NCBI GenBank assembly: GCA_035771175.1
Contig: CM069593.1
Location: forward strand, 18,877,956-18,941,955
Reading direction: 5' to 3'
Source: Paratinospora sagittata
Lineage: Eukaryota; Streptophyta; Magnoliopsida; Ranunculales; Menispermaceae
DNA: 64,000 nucleotides
Under the pieces are notes generated by a model. The model saw nothing but the letters and a program-made list of their open reading frames with translations, ran no database searches and was not told the origin of the DNA. The translations under genes were made by a program, and so were the position numbers. This document shows, piece after piece, positions 11,891 to 23,872 of the stretch. Position 1 is the first letter of the stretch, and each line of letters begins with the position of its first letter.

Positions 11891-12724
11891 TCATATAAAT
11901 TTATCACTTTTTCTTCTTCTTCTTCTTCTGTAACAATTACTCAACAGTTTCAGGTTTCAGCAACAAAGAAAGGTGAAGAAGAAGAAGACCCAGAAGAGCA
12001 GAGGAAATGCTCTGTTTCAGAACAGAGAGAAAGCTCTGTTTCAGCTGAAGAAGAAGTAGAAGAAGAAGCAGAAGTGTTTGAAATCAAATGGGTGGTTTGG
12101 AAATGGCGCCAGAAATTAGAGAAACTTAATAAATCTCTGTTTCTCTTCTCTTCTGAGAATCAAAAGAAGTAAAAACTGCTACCTTTTGAGTGTCTGGAAG
12201 AGGATTACAATTTACAGGAATACCATTTAATGTGGAATCTCAATATTGCCCTTTGGGATTTGGTAATATTAAATGTGTCTAAATGTCTATGTCCAATGGG
12301 TTGGTTTGTTATATTTTATCATTTTTGTATATTAAATGTCTATGTGAGGTTTGAATTTCTTCTTGTCATTTTATGTACTATTATTTTTATTTTTATTTTG
12401 CGAGAGAGAGAAATCATTCTTTGAAAATAAAAAATAAAAAATTGTTAGTAGAGAGCTTTTTTAAAGTTTTGAAATTATTACTTAAAAATGCAAGTCAAAA
12501 AAGGACTGCAATTAAAGTGACATTAATGTGGCTGTTTTCCATATGTAGAGTTTTTAATGATAATTATTCAAAGAGAAAAAAAAAAAAAAAAAGTCATGCT
12601 ATGAATATTTTAGTTTTAGTGTAGAGAAGAAAATAAAAAGGGTGGGGCACAGGAGAAATAGGACTCGTGTGTTTTGTTTCTTGGGTACGTAAAGAACAAA
12701 ATTATGACCACCAACCCAATAAGA

Positions 12725-12828
12725 TATAAGATAGTGAAATGGTTTTAACTAGCACTCATGATTCATAAGAACTTGAGTTCAAGTTCATTGTCAAGTAAAG
12801 TAGATGTGGTATTTGCTCAAAAAAAAAA
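12725..12828 (+). mobile_element. Possible short SINE
   Basis: A B-box-like GAGTTCAAGTTC lies about 55 bp into a 100-bp unit that ends in a 10-A run at about 12819-12828. This is the plan of a small tRNA-derived SINE. No clean target duplication was seen. Confidence 0.3.
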
Positions 12829-14388
12829 ATTTAATGTCATGAACTATGTGTGAAAACACCTACATACCCATTAGATTTCTTTATTAGACTTTTTCCTAAG
12901 AATTAAGTCAATGTATATAAGCTGATCTGGATACCTCATATTATAAAAAATAAAATAAAATTATGCATTGCTGTTATAAATATATTTGAACACCATCATT
13001 ACCTCTGACATAAATTTTGTAACTTTTATATGATTAATGATATATTGTAAATGTAATTTAATCTATTTTTTATGATCATGAGCCTATATAAGGAGGTGTT
13101 TGGATTGTACAAGTTATACATAATATATACACAAATTTAGTACGAGTTGTTAGATTAATATTAAAATAAAATTTCTTCCTCATTTCTCTATTTCTTCTTT
13201 CAAGCATGTCTCCTATATATTTGATTATTTGTAATGATTCTTTATTTATTTTACAACATCAATTAGTTTGATGGGGTAGTAAGAAGGAGAGTTTCTTCTC
13301 ATAAAGTTTGGAGTTTAAGCTTCGAGTGTAGACTTTTGTCTTCACTATATAGATAAAGTACTACGGTCTTTGCTTGTGGCGAAACCTGGCCATACCAGCA
13401 AATACTCGCACACCATTAAATAGAATGTTATTATTTCCCATTACTGATGCTTGTTTCAAGAAGAGTAGTATTTGTAATGGGGAGAAGCTAAAATGAAATT
13501 ATTATGTATATTCATTATTTTGATTAATATTTGCTTCTATTCAAACATCAATGAAATGTCTAAATGAGTTTCTTTATAACAAAAATCTAAGTTTAACCGT
13601 TTTGTTCTTTTAAATAATAATAATAATAATAATATATGCATTCAAATTTCATCTATTTAAAATAGTTGTATATTATGTTGATACAATATACCCAAAAAAA
13701 AAAAATCTCTTAAAAAACATATGTGGTCCTGTGATTCATATTAGATATTTAAGATCCACATTGGATACTAGGAATGATCCTTCAAAAAAAAAAAATGTTT
13801 ATTTTTTTATTTTTTTTATAGTATTAAAGGAGCTGGACTTTTTAATTGTGTTTTTTAGGCAATTATTGAAATTCAACTTTGTCAATAGACCAACTTATTA
13901 AGAGTTTGAAAATAAACTCTATGTAGGTATACTATAAAATATAAAATCATGATTTCTTTAATTCTTTAGTAAAACATGTATTTAAAAATATAAAAATAAA
14001 AATACAATTTAGAATTTAGAATTGATTTCTGACTTTTCTTGAACCCAAAGCTAACTTAGAATAATGAAACTATTTATCAAACAGTAGACACTCCAATTAA
14101 AAAAAATTACTCTAAACTTTCTTTTCAAAAAAAAAATAATAATAATAATAAAGAAAAATAAAAAGAGAGATTAAAAAATCTTATATACATAATATTGCTT
14201 CTTTCTTTTTTCCTTTTTCTACCCCTACATCCTTAAAGGCCTTGGATCTCAGATTCATTATTTTTTGGTAAAACAAATTAAAAATAAAGGATGATTTTGG
14301 GAAGGAAGCATTCCCCAAAATAAAAATGTAGTCAACTGTAGATGTGCTGTAAAAGTTAGAAACTCATCTCTTTACCCCTACCCACCAC

Positions 14389-14393
<5 letters not shown>

Positions 14394-14419
<26 letters not shown>
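14394..14419. repeat. (TA)n microsatellite
   Basis: About 13 uninterrupted AT/TA units follow a CCACCACACA stretch. Confidence 0.9.
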
Positions 14420-14429
<10 letters not shown>

Positions 14430-14686
14430 TAAATAATTGTATATTTGGGAAAAAGTTCATATCCCGAAATCTACGTTACTCTTAATAACTCCACTGAAAT
14501 CCGCTAAATTAATTAAAAAAATAAAAAGGAAAAAAGAATGAAAAAAATAGAAAAGAAAAACAAGTATAAGCTTAGCTCTGCCAAATCCAACAGCTGTATG
14601 AAAGCTGTCGGGAAGACTGTTGACTTGACTCTCACCACCAAACTGTTTATAAACAAACTAAGCACGTTTTACAGTACGATGCGTCC

Positions 14687-15360
14687 CACGTGCCAATCTC
14701 AAACATCCACGTGCCTCAGTCTGATTTATGGGTATTAATCTCATTTTTAATTACCATAAAAGACAAAGAGAAATAAGATTTCACTTAATGATATGTGTAA
14801 CACACGTTGTTATACCGCGAGGACTTTACTCCAAACAAAAATTATATTGCATCACCTGCACATTAAAAATAAAAATATGTTCTCAATACTGACTTAAAAT
14901 CAAAATTTCATTCTTCAACCACAATTAATATCTTATCTTTCGTCCAACTAAACTACATAACTTTTGGTAATGAACTACACTAATTACAATAGCTAATTAG
15001 TACATATCCAATCCAATAGCCTCATAACTAGCTTCAACCATGGAACCATAAATTCAACCCCTACACATTGTAGCTTCTTCTTAATTAAGTCATTTAATTG
15101 AATAAAACACGCATTATGTAGCCGCCAAGCATGAGAAAGGCGGCGGCCCTACCCTCTTGGCCTCTTGGGCAAGAGAATATTCAAATGTCCGTTTAATTTA
15201 ACATACCAATCAACTGTCTGTTAGTGCCGCCACGTGGCATCTCTTAGATCTTTTCACAAGTTGCACTTGCACTTTCGGCTTCAGCCAGTCAAAGTCAAAC
15301 TCCATTTATACCCACTTGCACGCGCGCCCACGCTTGAAATAGATCACTGCAAGTCACGTG
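14687..15360. promoter_or_regulatory. Cluster of four G-boxes (CACGTG)
   Basis: CACGTG occurs at 14687-14692, 14708-14713, 15231-15236 and 15355-15360. Two have ABRE-like contexts (CCACGTGCC, CCACGTGGC). One is expected per roughly 4 kb by chance. The motif binds bZIP and bHLH factors. The nearest gene start is AHL, about 2.8 kb away, so the target gene is unclear. Confidence 0.45.
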
Positions 15361-16137
15361 ACGGCTCAACATACCATCACTATTCTATTCACTCACAAAA
15401 CTAATAGTCTATTCTACCAAACAATGTGAATAAATAAAGAAAGAGAAAGAAACAAATAAATAAATAAATATTGAGAGGGATGGGATAGGAGGGTAAGGGG
15501 GGATTCCCTAGCTAAGAGCATGTGAGCTTTAAGGGTTTCTTTCTTTGATGAGCATTTATTAATGAAGGAAGAAATTCTAATAGAAAATTTGGGTTTTCCA
15601 ATACATATATATTTTCTAGACTCTTTTGAATGGATAGAGAGCTTTTTTTTTTTTTTTTAATAATGGCTGATTCCTTTAGTAAGCAGATAAAAGCAAGGGA
15701 TGATGACATTTTAATAATATTGTTTACTGGGTACTTTGCTTCAAAATGAGGCTAAAGAGCAAAGAAGAAGAAAAAACAAAGGCAACCACAAACAAAGCTG
15801 CAAAGTAATGGATAAAGTGAAGGATACAGAACCAAGGTCCCCCACCTTTTGGCTCACCTCCATGTGACACTCCAAGCTTAACTTTGACATAATTCACTAG
15901 TGTTATTTTAATTGACAGCCTCGATAAATGTTTTTTTTTTCTCCTTTTATTTTCTTTTTGTTCAGCTCTTGGTCTATTGACTACAGGAAAACCCCTGCAA
16001 GAATCTTGAATCAGAGCAATGGAAACTGGGAACCATCAACTAAAATTTTAAAGGCTTTCCCACCAAAAAAATAATCATAATAATAATAAATTAAAGGCCT
16101 TATGATAATAATAATAAAATAAAAACTTAGTTTCCAT

Positions 16138-19100
16138 TCATTCCTCTGCATTGACATGACCAAATAACTCTTCCCAGTGAGTCGAAGCTTCTTCGGGCGT
16201 TCGAAAATACCAGATGTGAGGCTTTGTTTTCTCTCTATGTTCAAGAATTTCCTGCACAGAACAGAATAATTAGTTACCCAAAGGCAAAGAACAGGAAACA
16301 ACATCAAGACCTGAACCACAAGCCCAGTATGACTGAAGAAAAGGAGCATTGCATGTCTGAGAGTAATATAGATTAGAAAACAATACAACAAAATGAGTTT
16401 TGGTAGAATAATTAGAACAATACAATAAATTTATCGTGGTTTTCATGAATTAATAGGAGAATATATCATGCCATTGAAATTTCAAGAATTTGTGAGAACT
16501 ATAAGTAGAAGGTTCATAGATAGCTTCATAACCCAACTGAACTTAGATGCTAATTGCCAATAAGGCATTGGTTCGATGGTTCGAGCGGTTGGTCTATTAC
16601 ATGGAGTCGAAGGTTTGAGGCGGATACCAAATTTCTTTGAATTTTCTCTTTGGCACAGAGTGGCTGCGTGGACTGACTGTGGGCCAGGTTTGAGGGGCCG
16701 TCGGATTGGGTCTTGCTAGTGTGGGTATTAGTCGGGTCCTGCGTGGCTCGGATTTCACACAGGTGGGTGGGTATCGGGTTATTTTCTTCTCAAAAAAAAA
16801 AAAAGAACCTAGATGCTCATTATTGCATATAAAACTAGAAAAGGAAAACAGAAGCCTCTGCTCTTCCCTTAGATCCTAACCATTCACGATCAAAAAGACA
16901 CACACACCATGCAAACAACACACCAATTATGAAGAGAATTTCAATACTCCAAAAGTGAACAGCTGGTATTATCAATCAACTGGTAGAAGAGTCTGCAGAC
17001 AGAGATATAGATGACTAACAGAGGTCTAATCAGCTAACACACTTCCAGCAAGAAATAATGGATGCCAATTCTTCTATTTTGGGTGGGAACAGCAACAACA
17101 CAGATCAAATCATGATTTCACGATGAGAAAAGTCTTCACTATCAACGTGTTCCAAATCCATTCCAGACCATTATTACGTAGTAGCAAAGCAGCAACTTTT
17201 GTGTTTGTAATATTGTTTTTTGAGAAAGGGTAGTGCTATGGTACACGGGGTGAAATGTAGAGAAAATAGGGAACATCCCACATCCCTTGTATCAACATGA
17301 ATGCCCATGCATTGCTAGGATCTGTGTTGCTCCAAGGGATGCAGGGTGTTCATGTTTCACTCTAGCATTTTTTTTATAAGCCCAACATGCATTCAATATG
17401 TAAACAACAATCTTCCCAATATAAGATTGACTAAAACCATCAAATTACAATTTCATAGTGATTTGCAACTTTCAGGGTGGGAACCATGACGAAGGCCTAT
17501 AATACAATCACCTTAAGAAAAATGCTAGATGAAGACCCAACTGCATTGACAATTAATTAAAAAAATAAAATAAAATAGAGAACTACTTTGAAGGAGTCAA
17601 TCTTCTGTGAAAACATTATTGTAACTCTAAAGATATCGTGAGCTTAATGAGATGCTGCGCATAAATACTAGGATACTCATGGTAAAGCAAAATTAAATCT
17701 TGTTCTAAAAATTGTGATCCTAATGTTTTATAAGATATGGAGAGATGATGGTTACTGTATCTACTCAAAAAAAAAGAAAAGATAGTTACTGTATTATAAA
17801 TCTGTAATACCAAAGCAAGGAAAAGTTTGTGACCGCACAAAGCTTCTGGATGCTTCACCAGATGATTTTATCAGTAGCTCATTGAGCAAATCCTCAAGGA
17901 CACTTCCAGCACCCCACAATTCCCATCACATCTGGTTAGCTTAAATATGTTTAGAACAATGGTCAAACACAAATGAAGACTGTTGGGAACTAAATTGCAT
18001 CCCAAGAGGAAATGAAGAACGGCGGGAGTGCTCCCAGGTTACTATGAATAACCTCACAATGGGGAAATTTCGAATTGCAACCATGACACATCCCAGATGT
18101 GAAGATAAAGCATGGAATATGGATACGTGGGATGGGCTTAGTGGAAATATCCTCACTTCAGACTTCGCAGTTTCTATTATTCCAGAGGACATAAGCACAC
18201 ATTTCAAAATGCATAGTATACAAGTAACCTCGGTTAAGACTGACCTGCGCTTCAGAAGATCGCTTTGTTTTCAAATTGAAACAATCAAAAAGAGCATTCC
18301 ACTTATCAGAACAGTTGTCAAAACTTCCAAGCCTGTAATATTGCTGCATCTGGTGAACTGGAGCTGCTTAATTGTAAACTCTAATCAGTGAGATAAAAGG
18401 ACACTAAATGTGAACAAACTCAACAGCAGAAGATATTATCATTACCAATAGCTCAATTCTGTTTTGCCAGTTAACTCTACGCAATCAAAGCCACACCCAT
18501 TAAAGCAAGTTAACTTTTAATCTACACTTTTTTAAGCCACTACCAGATCAAAGTTGGATCAATTTGAAAGAGAGAAGAACCGTGCATCAAGATAAAATCA
18601 CAAAAAAAAATAAAAAAAAAAGGTTCAACAATCAAAAAGTTACACATGATAGGAAATGGGAAAATGAAAGCTTAAAGAAGAAATTTTATATGCTAGAAAA
18701 CAATAGGTAACGACAGCAAAAAACTTGGGCATGAAACACTCCTTGTGAATACCAAAGTAGCATTAAGAATTGACCTCTCTCATCTCCACCGATTCCTCAT
18801 TAATTGGGCTCTCCTTGTAGCTAGTTCACTGATTCACCAAATAAACGAAACAATACAACCTAGAACTTACTCCTTCCAGATGAAGATAGAAAGAAATAAA
18901 AACAAGTCATTCTAGAAAAGAAATAGGATGCCTGCAGACTATCACAAAACTTGATTTTATTTGGGTTCAATTCAAGCCTGTGTTTATAGGAAGCTCACTA
19001 ATTTCTTATTGATGGGGTTCACATCATAGTCACTTTGTATCAATTCACCAAATTCACAGGATCGGAAAAAAAAAAATATATATATATATATATATAGAAC

Positions 19101-21733
19101 TTGACTCATTTGAGACAATCAATCTGTGGATACAAAAACTGCAAAAATCAATTATCAAGTATCAAATTAGCATTGTTATTTCCAACATAAACCTTATACC
19201 AATTAAGTAACAGAGCAAGAATAATAAGACAACCAAAGTTTTGATTGGAATTTTATAAAGAGGAAGGCAAGGGGAATTACAGTAGCAAAACCCAAGAAGG
19301 TCGAAGTACTTTGTGCAGGATAATCGCTTGCTAGAATCAAAAGCTTCTTCCTTCTTTTGACTCATCTATCCTCTTTGTCCAATTGCAGAAAACACTTTTC
19401 TCTCCTCTCTTTCTAACTGCAAGGACTCAATCTTTTTAGATAAACCTCAGTGACGAGCAAAATTTTCCATCAATTCCAAATCAATGCAAAACCTAAGTAC
19501 CCAATCAAATGCAACATAAGAGAATTCACAAACAAAATTCAATATTCCAATGCAAACCTACTAGAGGATAGCATTCAATCCAGTCTTATCAATTGTTTAT
19601 AAATTTGAATCTCTCCAATCCAATCTAATAATTCAAATATATAAATATTAATAAAACCACATATGGTCACCATATCATAATGTGATTGTTTGGACAACCA
19701 TTGTCATAAACTACTAATGAATTTAATGTAGGTCACATAACCAAAGTGCTTTCCTTCTAAAACCCAATTACTCTTTAAGTTTCTCATTTCTTGTTCTTTT
19801 AAAGTTCAAAGATCAAAGACTTTTCAAGCATGGGCATTGAGGTACTGAATACGATATCCATTGATTGAAACAAGATAATAAACATATTGAATACGTGAAT
19901 TCTCATTTCAAAAGAGATAAATAAAATGAAACCTGAGGCAGTACGCAAAAGGAAGATGCCATCATTAAATCAGTCTACCATTATTCAAGTCAAGAATTCA
20001 CAAGTGAATAAAGGTGGTTTGGGAATTGGTAACATAAGAAAGCGAAATATCGCTTTGTGTGACAAGTGGTTATGGCGATTCTTCAAGGAACTAGAGGCAT
20101 TCAGGGTTCAGGTGGTCACAAGTAGGTATGGAAGATTGGCTCCTCAGCAGACGGTCCGGCTCAAGGGTAGGTCAACGCTCAGGAGCCCATGGAAATTTTA
20201 TCTCATCTTTGGCCCCCAAGTTCTTTATGCATACACGGGTGCAGGTGGACTGTGGTCTTTTATTTAGATTTTGGGAAGATAGTTGGTTGGGTGACTCCCC
20301 ATTGGCTAAGACGTACCCCCACTTGTTTCAATTATCCTCATCCCATAACCATCCAATCGCTCATTTCTTTTCACATGATCATGATCATAATAACTCCACA
20401 CTCATCCCTGCGTGGGACCTTCACTTTAGTAGGAATTTATTTATAAGGGAATTTGTGAGATTTCACCACTTCTGGAGAGTTTGTCTAACGTTAGGCTTTC
20501 CAACACTCCGGATAGTCTTGGGTGGTCCCCTAGCTCTAATGGCTCATTTTCATGTAAATCCTTCTTTGAGTTCTTATGTGATTCTCCTTCTATCCCTCCT
20601 TTTCCCTTAGCTAGATATATTTGGCATGTTCATGCACCTACTAAGGTTAGGGTTTTCGGATGGGTATTGGCCCATAAAAGGCTTAATACATTTGATATGC
20701 TGCAGAGGCGGGCTCCTAATAGATGCTTGTCTCCACATTGCTGCTCATTTTGCCTTCAGAATGCTGAGAGTTTGGACCACATCTTTTTCTCATGTTGTTT
20801 TGCCAAACAGATCTGGCACAGGTGGTTTATTTTCTCTGGTTATAGGTATCTTGCGCCAAGGAATGTCTCAGACGGCTTGTCCCTTTCACATTTACCACAT
20901 CTTTCTCAAGCCGAGAGGGGTGTTGGGGCAATTGCATTTTACACTACCTTGTGGTCTTTGTGGTTGGAGCGCAATGCTAGAGTTTTCACTGATCCTTCAT
21001 TGGATTGCGATAGGTTTTGGGACAAAGTTAAGCTTCTTGCTTGTTCTAGGGTGTATGCGTCCTCTTACGGATCGGGCATCCCACTCTCTGCGTGGCTGTT
21101 GAATTGGAATGCTTGTCTTGCATCATTATAGGTTCTGAACACTTTCTGGGGGGCTGGGGCAAGTGGTGGAATAGCCTTGTGGCTTGGGGGTGTGGATCTT
21201 GTTGTTTTTGAGTGTCCTGCTGGTACACAGTTACATCTTTTGTACATTTGTTTACTTCATTATTAATACATACGTTCTTGTTTCTGCTCAAAATAAAAAT
21301 AAAAAAAGTCAAGAATTCACAGATTTACATAGAAAATAACTTCAAAACTCAATCAGATATTCAGACGTCAAACATGACTCGGAATTGAACCAATTCAATA
21401 GCTGAGAAGCATACATTTTTCTCCACACTCAGCTTCGTTTCCTTGATCCCGAAATCTCGCCAACTTAAACTAACTAAATGAAACCAAAATGCATGTACCT
21501 TCGTTCTGAATAATAAAATCAATTAAAATAGAAATCTAGAATTTCTGGTTACTAAGCATCTTCTCCCCAGTCTTTCCAACCCTAAAACTTGAAATCTCGA
21601 TCAGATTTTCACCATAAGTAGAAAACTGTTTCGCGAAGAAGAAAAAGAAGAGGAAACGAAGGATTACCTCCGGGCTGCGGAAGTTGGCGTCCACTCCAGC
21701 ATTCAAAGCGCCCGAAGAAGAAGAAGAAAGATA
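16138..21733 (-). CDS. Tentative short unknown protein, two visible exons
   Basis: I do not recognise this protein. The terminal exon 16251-16138 reads 37 residues to TGA: EILEHREKTKPHIWYFRTP, then EEASTHWEELFGHVNAEE. It follows a good acceptor (CTGTGCAG). A matching donor (GAG, then GTAATC) ends an exon at 21668 that reads SSSSGALNAGVDANFRSPE, so the join stays in frame across a 5416-bp intron. The 5' limit is uncertain: there is no in-frame ATG, and CTCTTCTGCAG just upstream of 21733 could itself be an acceptor, which would place the start in a further exon. An alternative ATG in another frame (MLEWTPTSA) gives a less protein-like tail. The 3' peptide has the aromatic, charged look of a conserved small protein. 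The intron hosts a SINE and a LINE. Confidence is low to moderate. Confidence 0.4.
16539..16821 (+). mobile_element. SINE (16556-16804) with target-site duplication
   Basis: The 249-bp unit begins GCCAATAAGGCATTGG, contains GGTTCGAGCGG as a B-box-like motif, and ends in 13 A at 16792-16804. The flanks GAACTTAGATGCTAATT (16539-16555) and GAACCTAGATGCTCATT (16805-16821) differ at two positions. The interior does not resemble the other SINEs of the window. It lies in the long intron of the small unknown gene. Confidence 0.75.
17230..17378. mobile_element. Possible MITE with imperfect inverted halves
   Basis: The left part (GTGCTATGGTACACGGGGTG, then AACATCCCACATCCCTT) and the reverse complement of the right part (AATGCTAGAGTGAAACATG, then ACCCTGCATCCCTT) partly match. 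This gives a 150-bp hairpin-like unit. Borders and target duplication are unresolved. Confidence 0.3.
19986..21321 (+). mobile_element. 5'-truncated LINE (20003 to about 21307) with target duplication
   Basis: About 1.3 kb of the 3' end of a plant L1-type non-LTR element. Recognisable pieces are the C-terminal part of ORF2 (GGLGIGNIRKRNIALCDKWL at the left) and the zinc-binding reverse-transcriptase region (zf-RVT: CKSFFEFL, YIWHVHAPTKVRVFGWVL, CSFCLQNAESLDHIFFSCC, LWSLWLERNARVF at about 20535-20990). The frame is broken by shifts around 20100-20500. The element ends in AAATAAAAATAAAAAAA. AAGTCAAGAATTCACA is found at both 19987-20002 and 21306-21321, a perfect duplication of 14-16 bp (two A could belong to the tail). 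It is inserted antisense in the intron of the small unknown gene. The zf-RVT frame is still open, so insertion is fairly recent. Confidence 0.9.
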
Positions 21734-22687
21734 GCTGCAGAAGAGGGGAGGTTTATGAACTAATAAGCTAATAGCTTTGACAAGTTTTTAGAACTGCGGG
21801 AGTTTAATGAAGAAATTATTAAAGAAAAAAACGTGTTTGTTGTATTAAATAAATCACATAATTAAAAATAATCAAATTTATAAGAGAGAAAATAAAAACT
21901 GAGATTGGTCTTATTACAGAAAAGAAAACCTTAATGATAATTTTTTGCATAAAAAATTATATTTTGTTATAAATTTTTTTAAAAAGAATTAAGTTAATTT
22001 TTGGGTCGTCTTTCCATTACTAAAATAAATAAATAAATAAAAACCCTCTTGCATCCAAGCACCATTGTTAGTGCGTGTGTTGTAGGTAAAATAAATAATT
22101 TGTATACCCACGCTACAAATATTTCGGAAAACAATTAAAAGATCTTTTAATACAACACTATTTTTCTACAAATAATCAAGTATTTCTAGTGGAGCTACCT
22201 GAACTGAAACCCTTTCATAGACCATCTGCAATTGACAGAGTTAGTTGATTCTTGATCAAACTGAATTCCCCCATCACAGCGTAGGAAAAGGAAGCTTAAA
22301 CAATACAACTGGATATACTTACAAATAACCGCAACTTAGTTGCAGGTTCTTAAAGTTAAATACTCAAATCTTGCATTAATGATTAAATACCCTTGATTCT
22401 GGCATGCTTGATAACTGCTTCAGTTAACCTTGCGAGTTGCAAGCGAAACTCACCTTCATCGTGCTGCAATGTCCCTCCGAAAGTAACAAAATAGAAACAG
22501 CCCCGCACCAATGCCACAGAATAGACATCCCGGCTCAACAGGGCATGTAGCATTAAGAGAAGATTCAGATGATGTTCCAAGTTCAGGAAGAAAACACGCT
22601 TTTCTGATCAAGGGGCAGATAGACAATCAGAGGAGCCAAGAATCCAAGTCAAATCGATAAATTCACCAAATGTGTTTACTCATTTGT
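21734..22687. other. Spacer between the small gene and the 3' end of RAD5A-like
   Basis: The AT-rich part 21734-22200 has no gene. The part 22200-22687 probably holds the 3' UTR of the RAD5A-like gene. A 65-codon minus-strand reading frame at 22383-22580 is unexplained (ends LARLTEAVIKHARIKGI) and lies wholly after the RAD5A-like stop. Confidence 0.5.
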
Positions 22688-23837
22688 TTAAGTGAAGAGC
22701 ATTTTCAATTCCTCTATGCGCGCACTACGGACTTCCCGGTCAGTTAGAGCACCAGATATCATTCGTTGTTTACGGGCCTTCACTGCCTCCATTCTTTCCT
22801 CAACTGTTCCCTGTGGCCAAAAAATCCACAATCAACCACCAAGGTTTGAACTCCAATTTTTTGAAAGGTGGTATGAAGATTAGGCAAATTATAGGTTAAA
22901 ATTATCAAGGAAATAGTCCCCGGTTGAATCATTCAGATCAAACACATTATGGAACGGCTCATCAGAAATCAAAGATCAAGATTCAGCCTAGTGTTGTAAG
23001 GCCCATGTAAAGCTTAAGAACAGATATTACAAGCAGTTATGAAGTTCCAGTGAAAATGGCAACTTGCTTTCTGCAAGCTAGGATACATTTCAAAATATTT
23101 CTATGCTAAGGACTTCTTGTGAGCCAGAAACACTTCTATGGTACAGGCATAAAATGTACAAAAGAAAAGAAACATAATCCCATTTTTCTTTTGTTTCTTT
23201 ACATTATTGTTTCCTAGAAAGGGTTCGCGCATTACTGTTTTGGAACACTTCTGGATCCTAAAAGCTCGCCAGAAGTGTGTTCAACATTGAAATATCAAAA
23301 AAATGCCTTTTTCCCAAAGAAATCTTTTTCTTCTATTTTTTGGATATTCCAATGCACACTCCTTGCAACCACATACCGAGAAGATAATCACCAGTTTGAG
23401 ATGACCATACCTTCACAATGAACCGTTTGATAGTTACACTTTTAGTTTGCCCAATACGATGAATCCGCATGACTGCCTGTTCCTCAACAGCAGGATTCCA
23501 CCATGGATCCTACAAGAGAAATGAACAATATGACTACTAAGTATACATCCTAAATCAGTTACATCTAATAATAGATAGCAAATCATATCTGCAGTTCTAT
23601 AACATGTGAAGAAGATGCTAGGATCATGTGCTCAATATTGGTAATCACGTGAAAATTGTTAAGGAATTCCTTTTACTTTCGAGCATACCAAAACAAACGC
23701 ATTGGATGCCACTGCCAGGTTTATTCCAACTCCACCAGCCTTCAATGACATCAACAACACCTTCGTTGACCACAAACAAGATAAAATGTCAACTACTGTT
23801 ATTATCATCTCTTTATTTAAAACAAATATTATATATG

Positions 23838-23872
<35 letters not shown>

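Larger units (their letters stand above)
11891..16137. other. Long spacer upstream of AHL
   Basis: This 4.2-kb spacer starts with the AHL leader and promoter side (to about 12200). I found no protein-coding exon in it. It holds a possible short SINE (about 12725-12828), a (TA)n tract (14394-14419), four G-boxes (14687-15360) and many A/T runs. Short reading frames are lysine/phenylalanine-rich low-complexity translations. Confidence 0.6.

Noticed and set aside
11523..11933. 136-codon + strand reading frame over AHL exon 1
   Set aside because: It is the antisense shadow of the AT-hook exon. The minus strand has the domain, splice site and phase.
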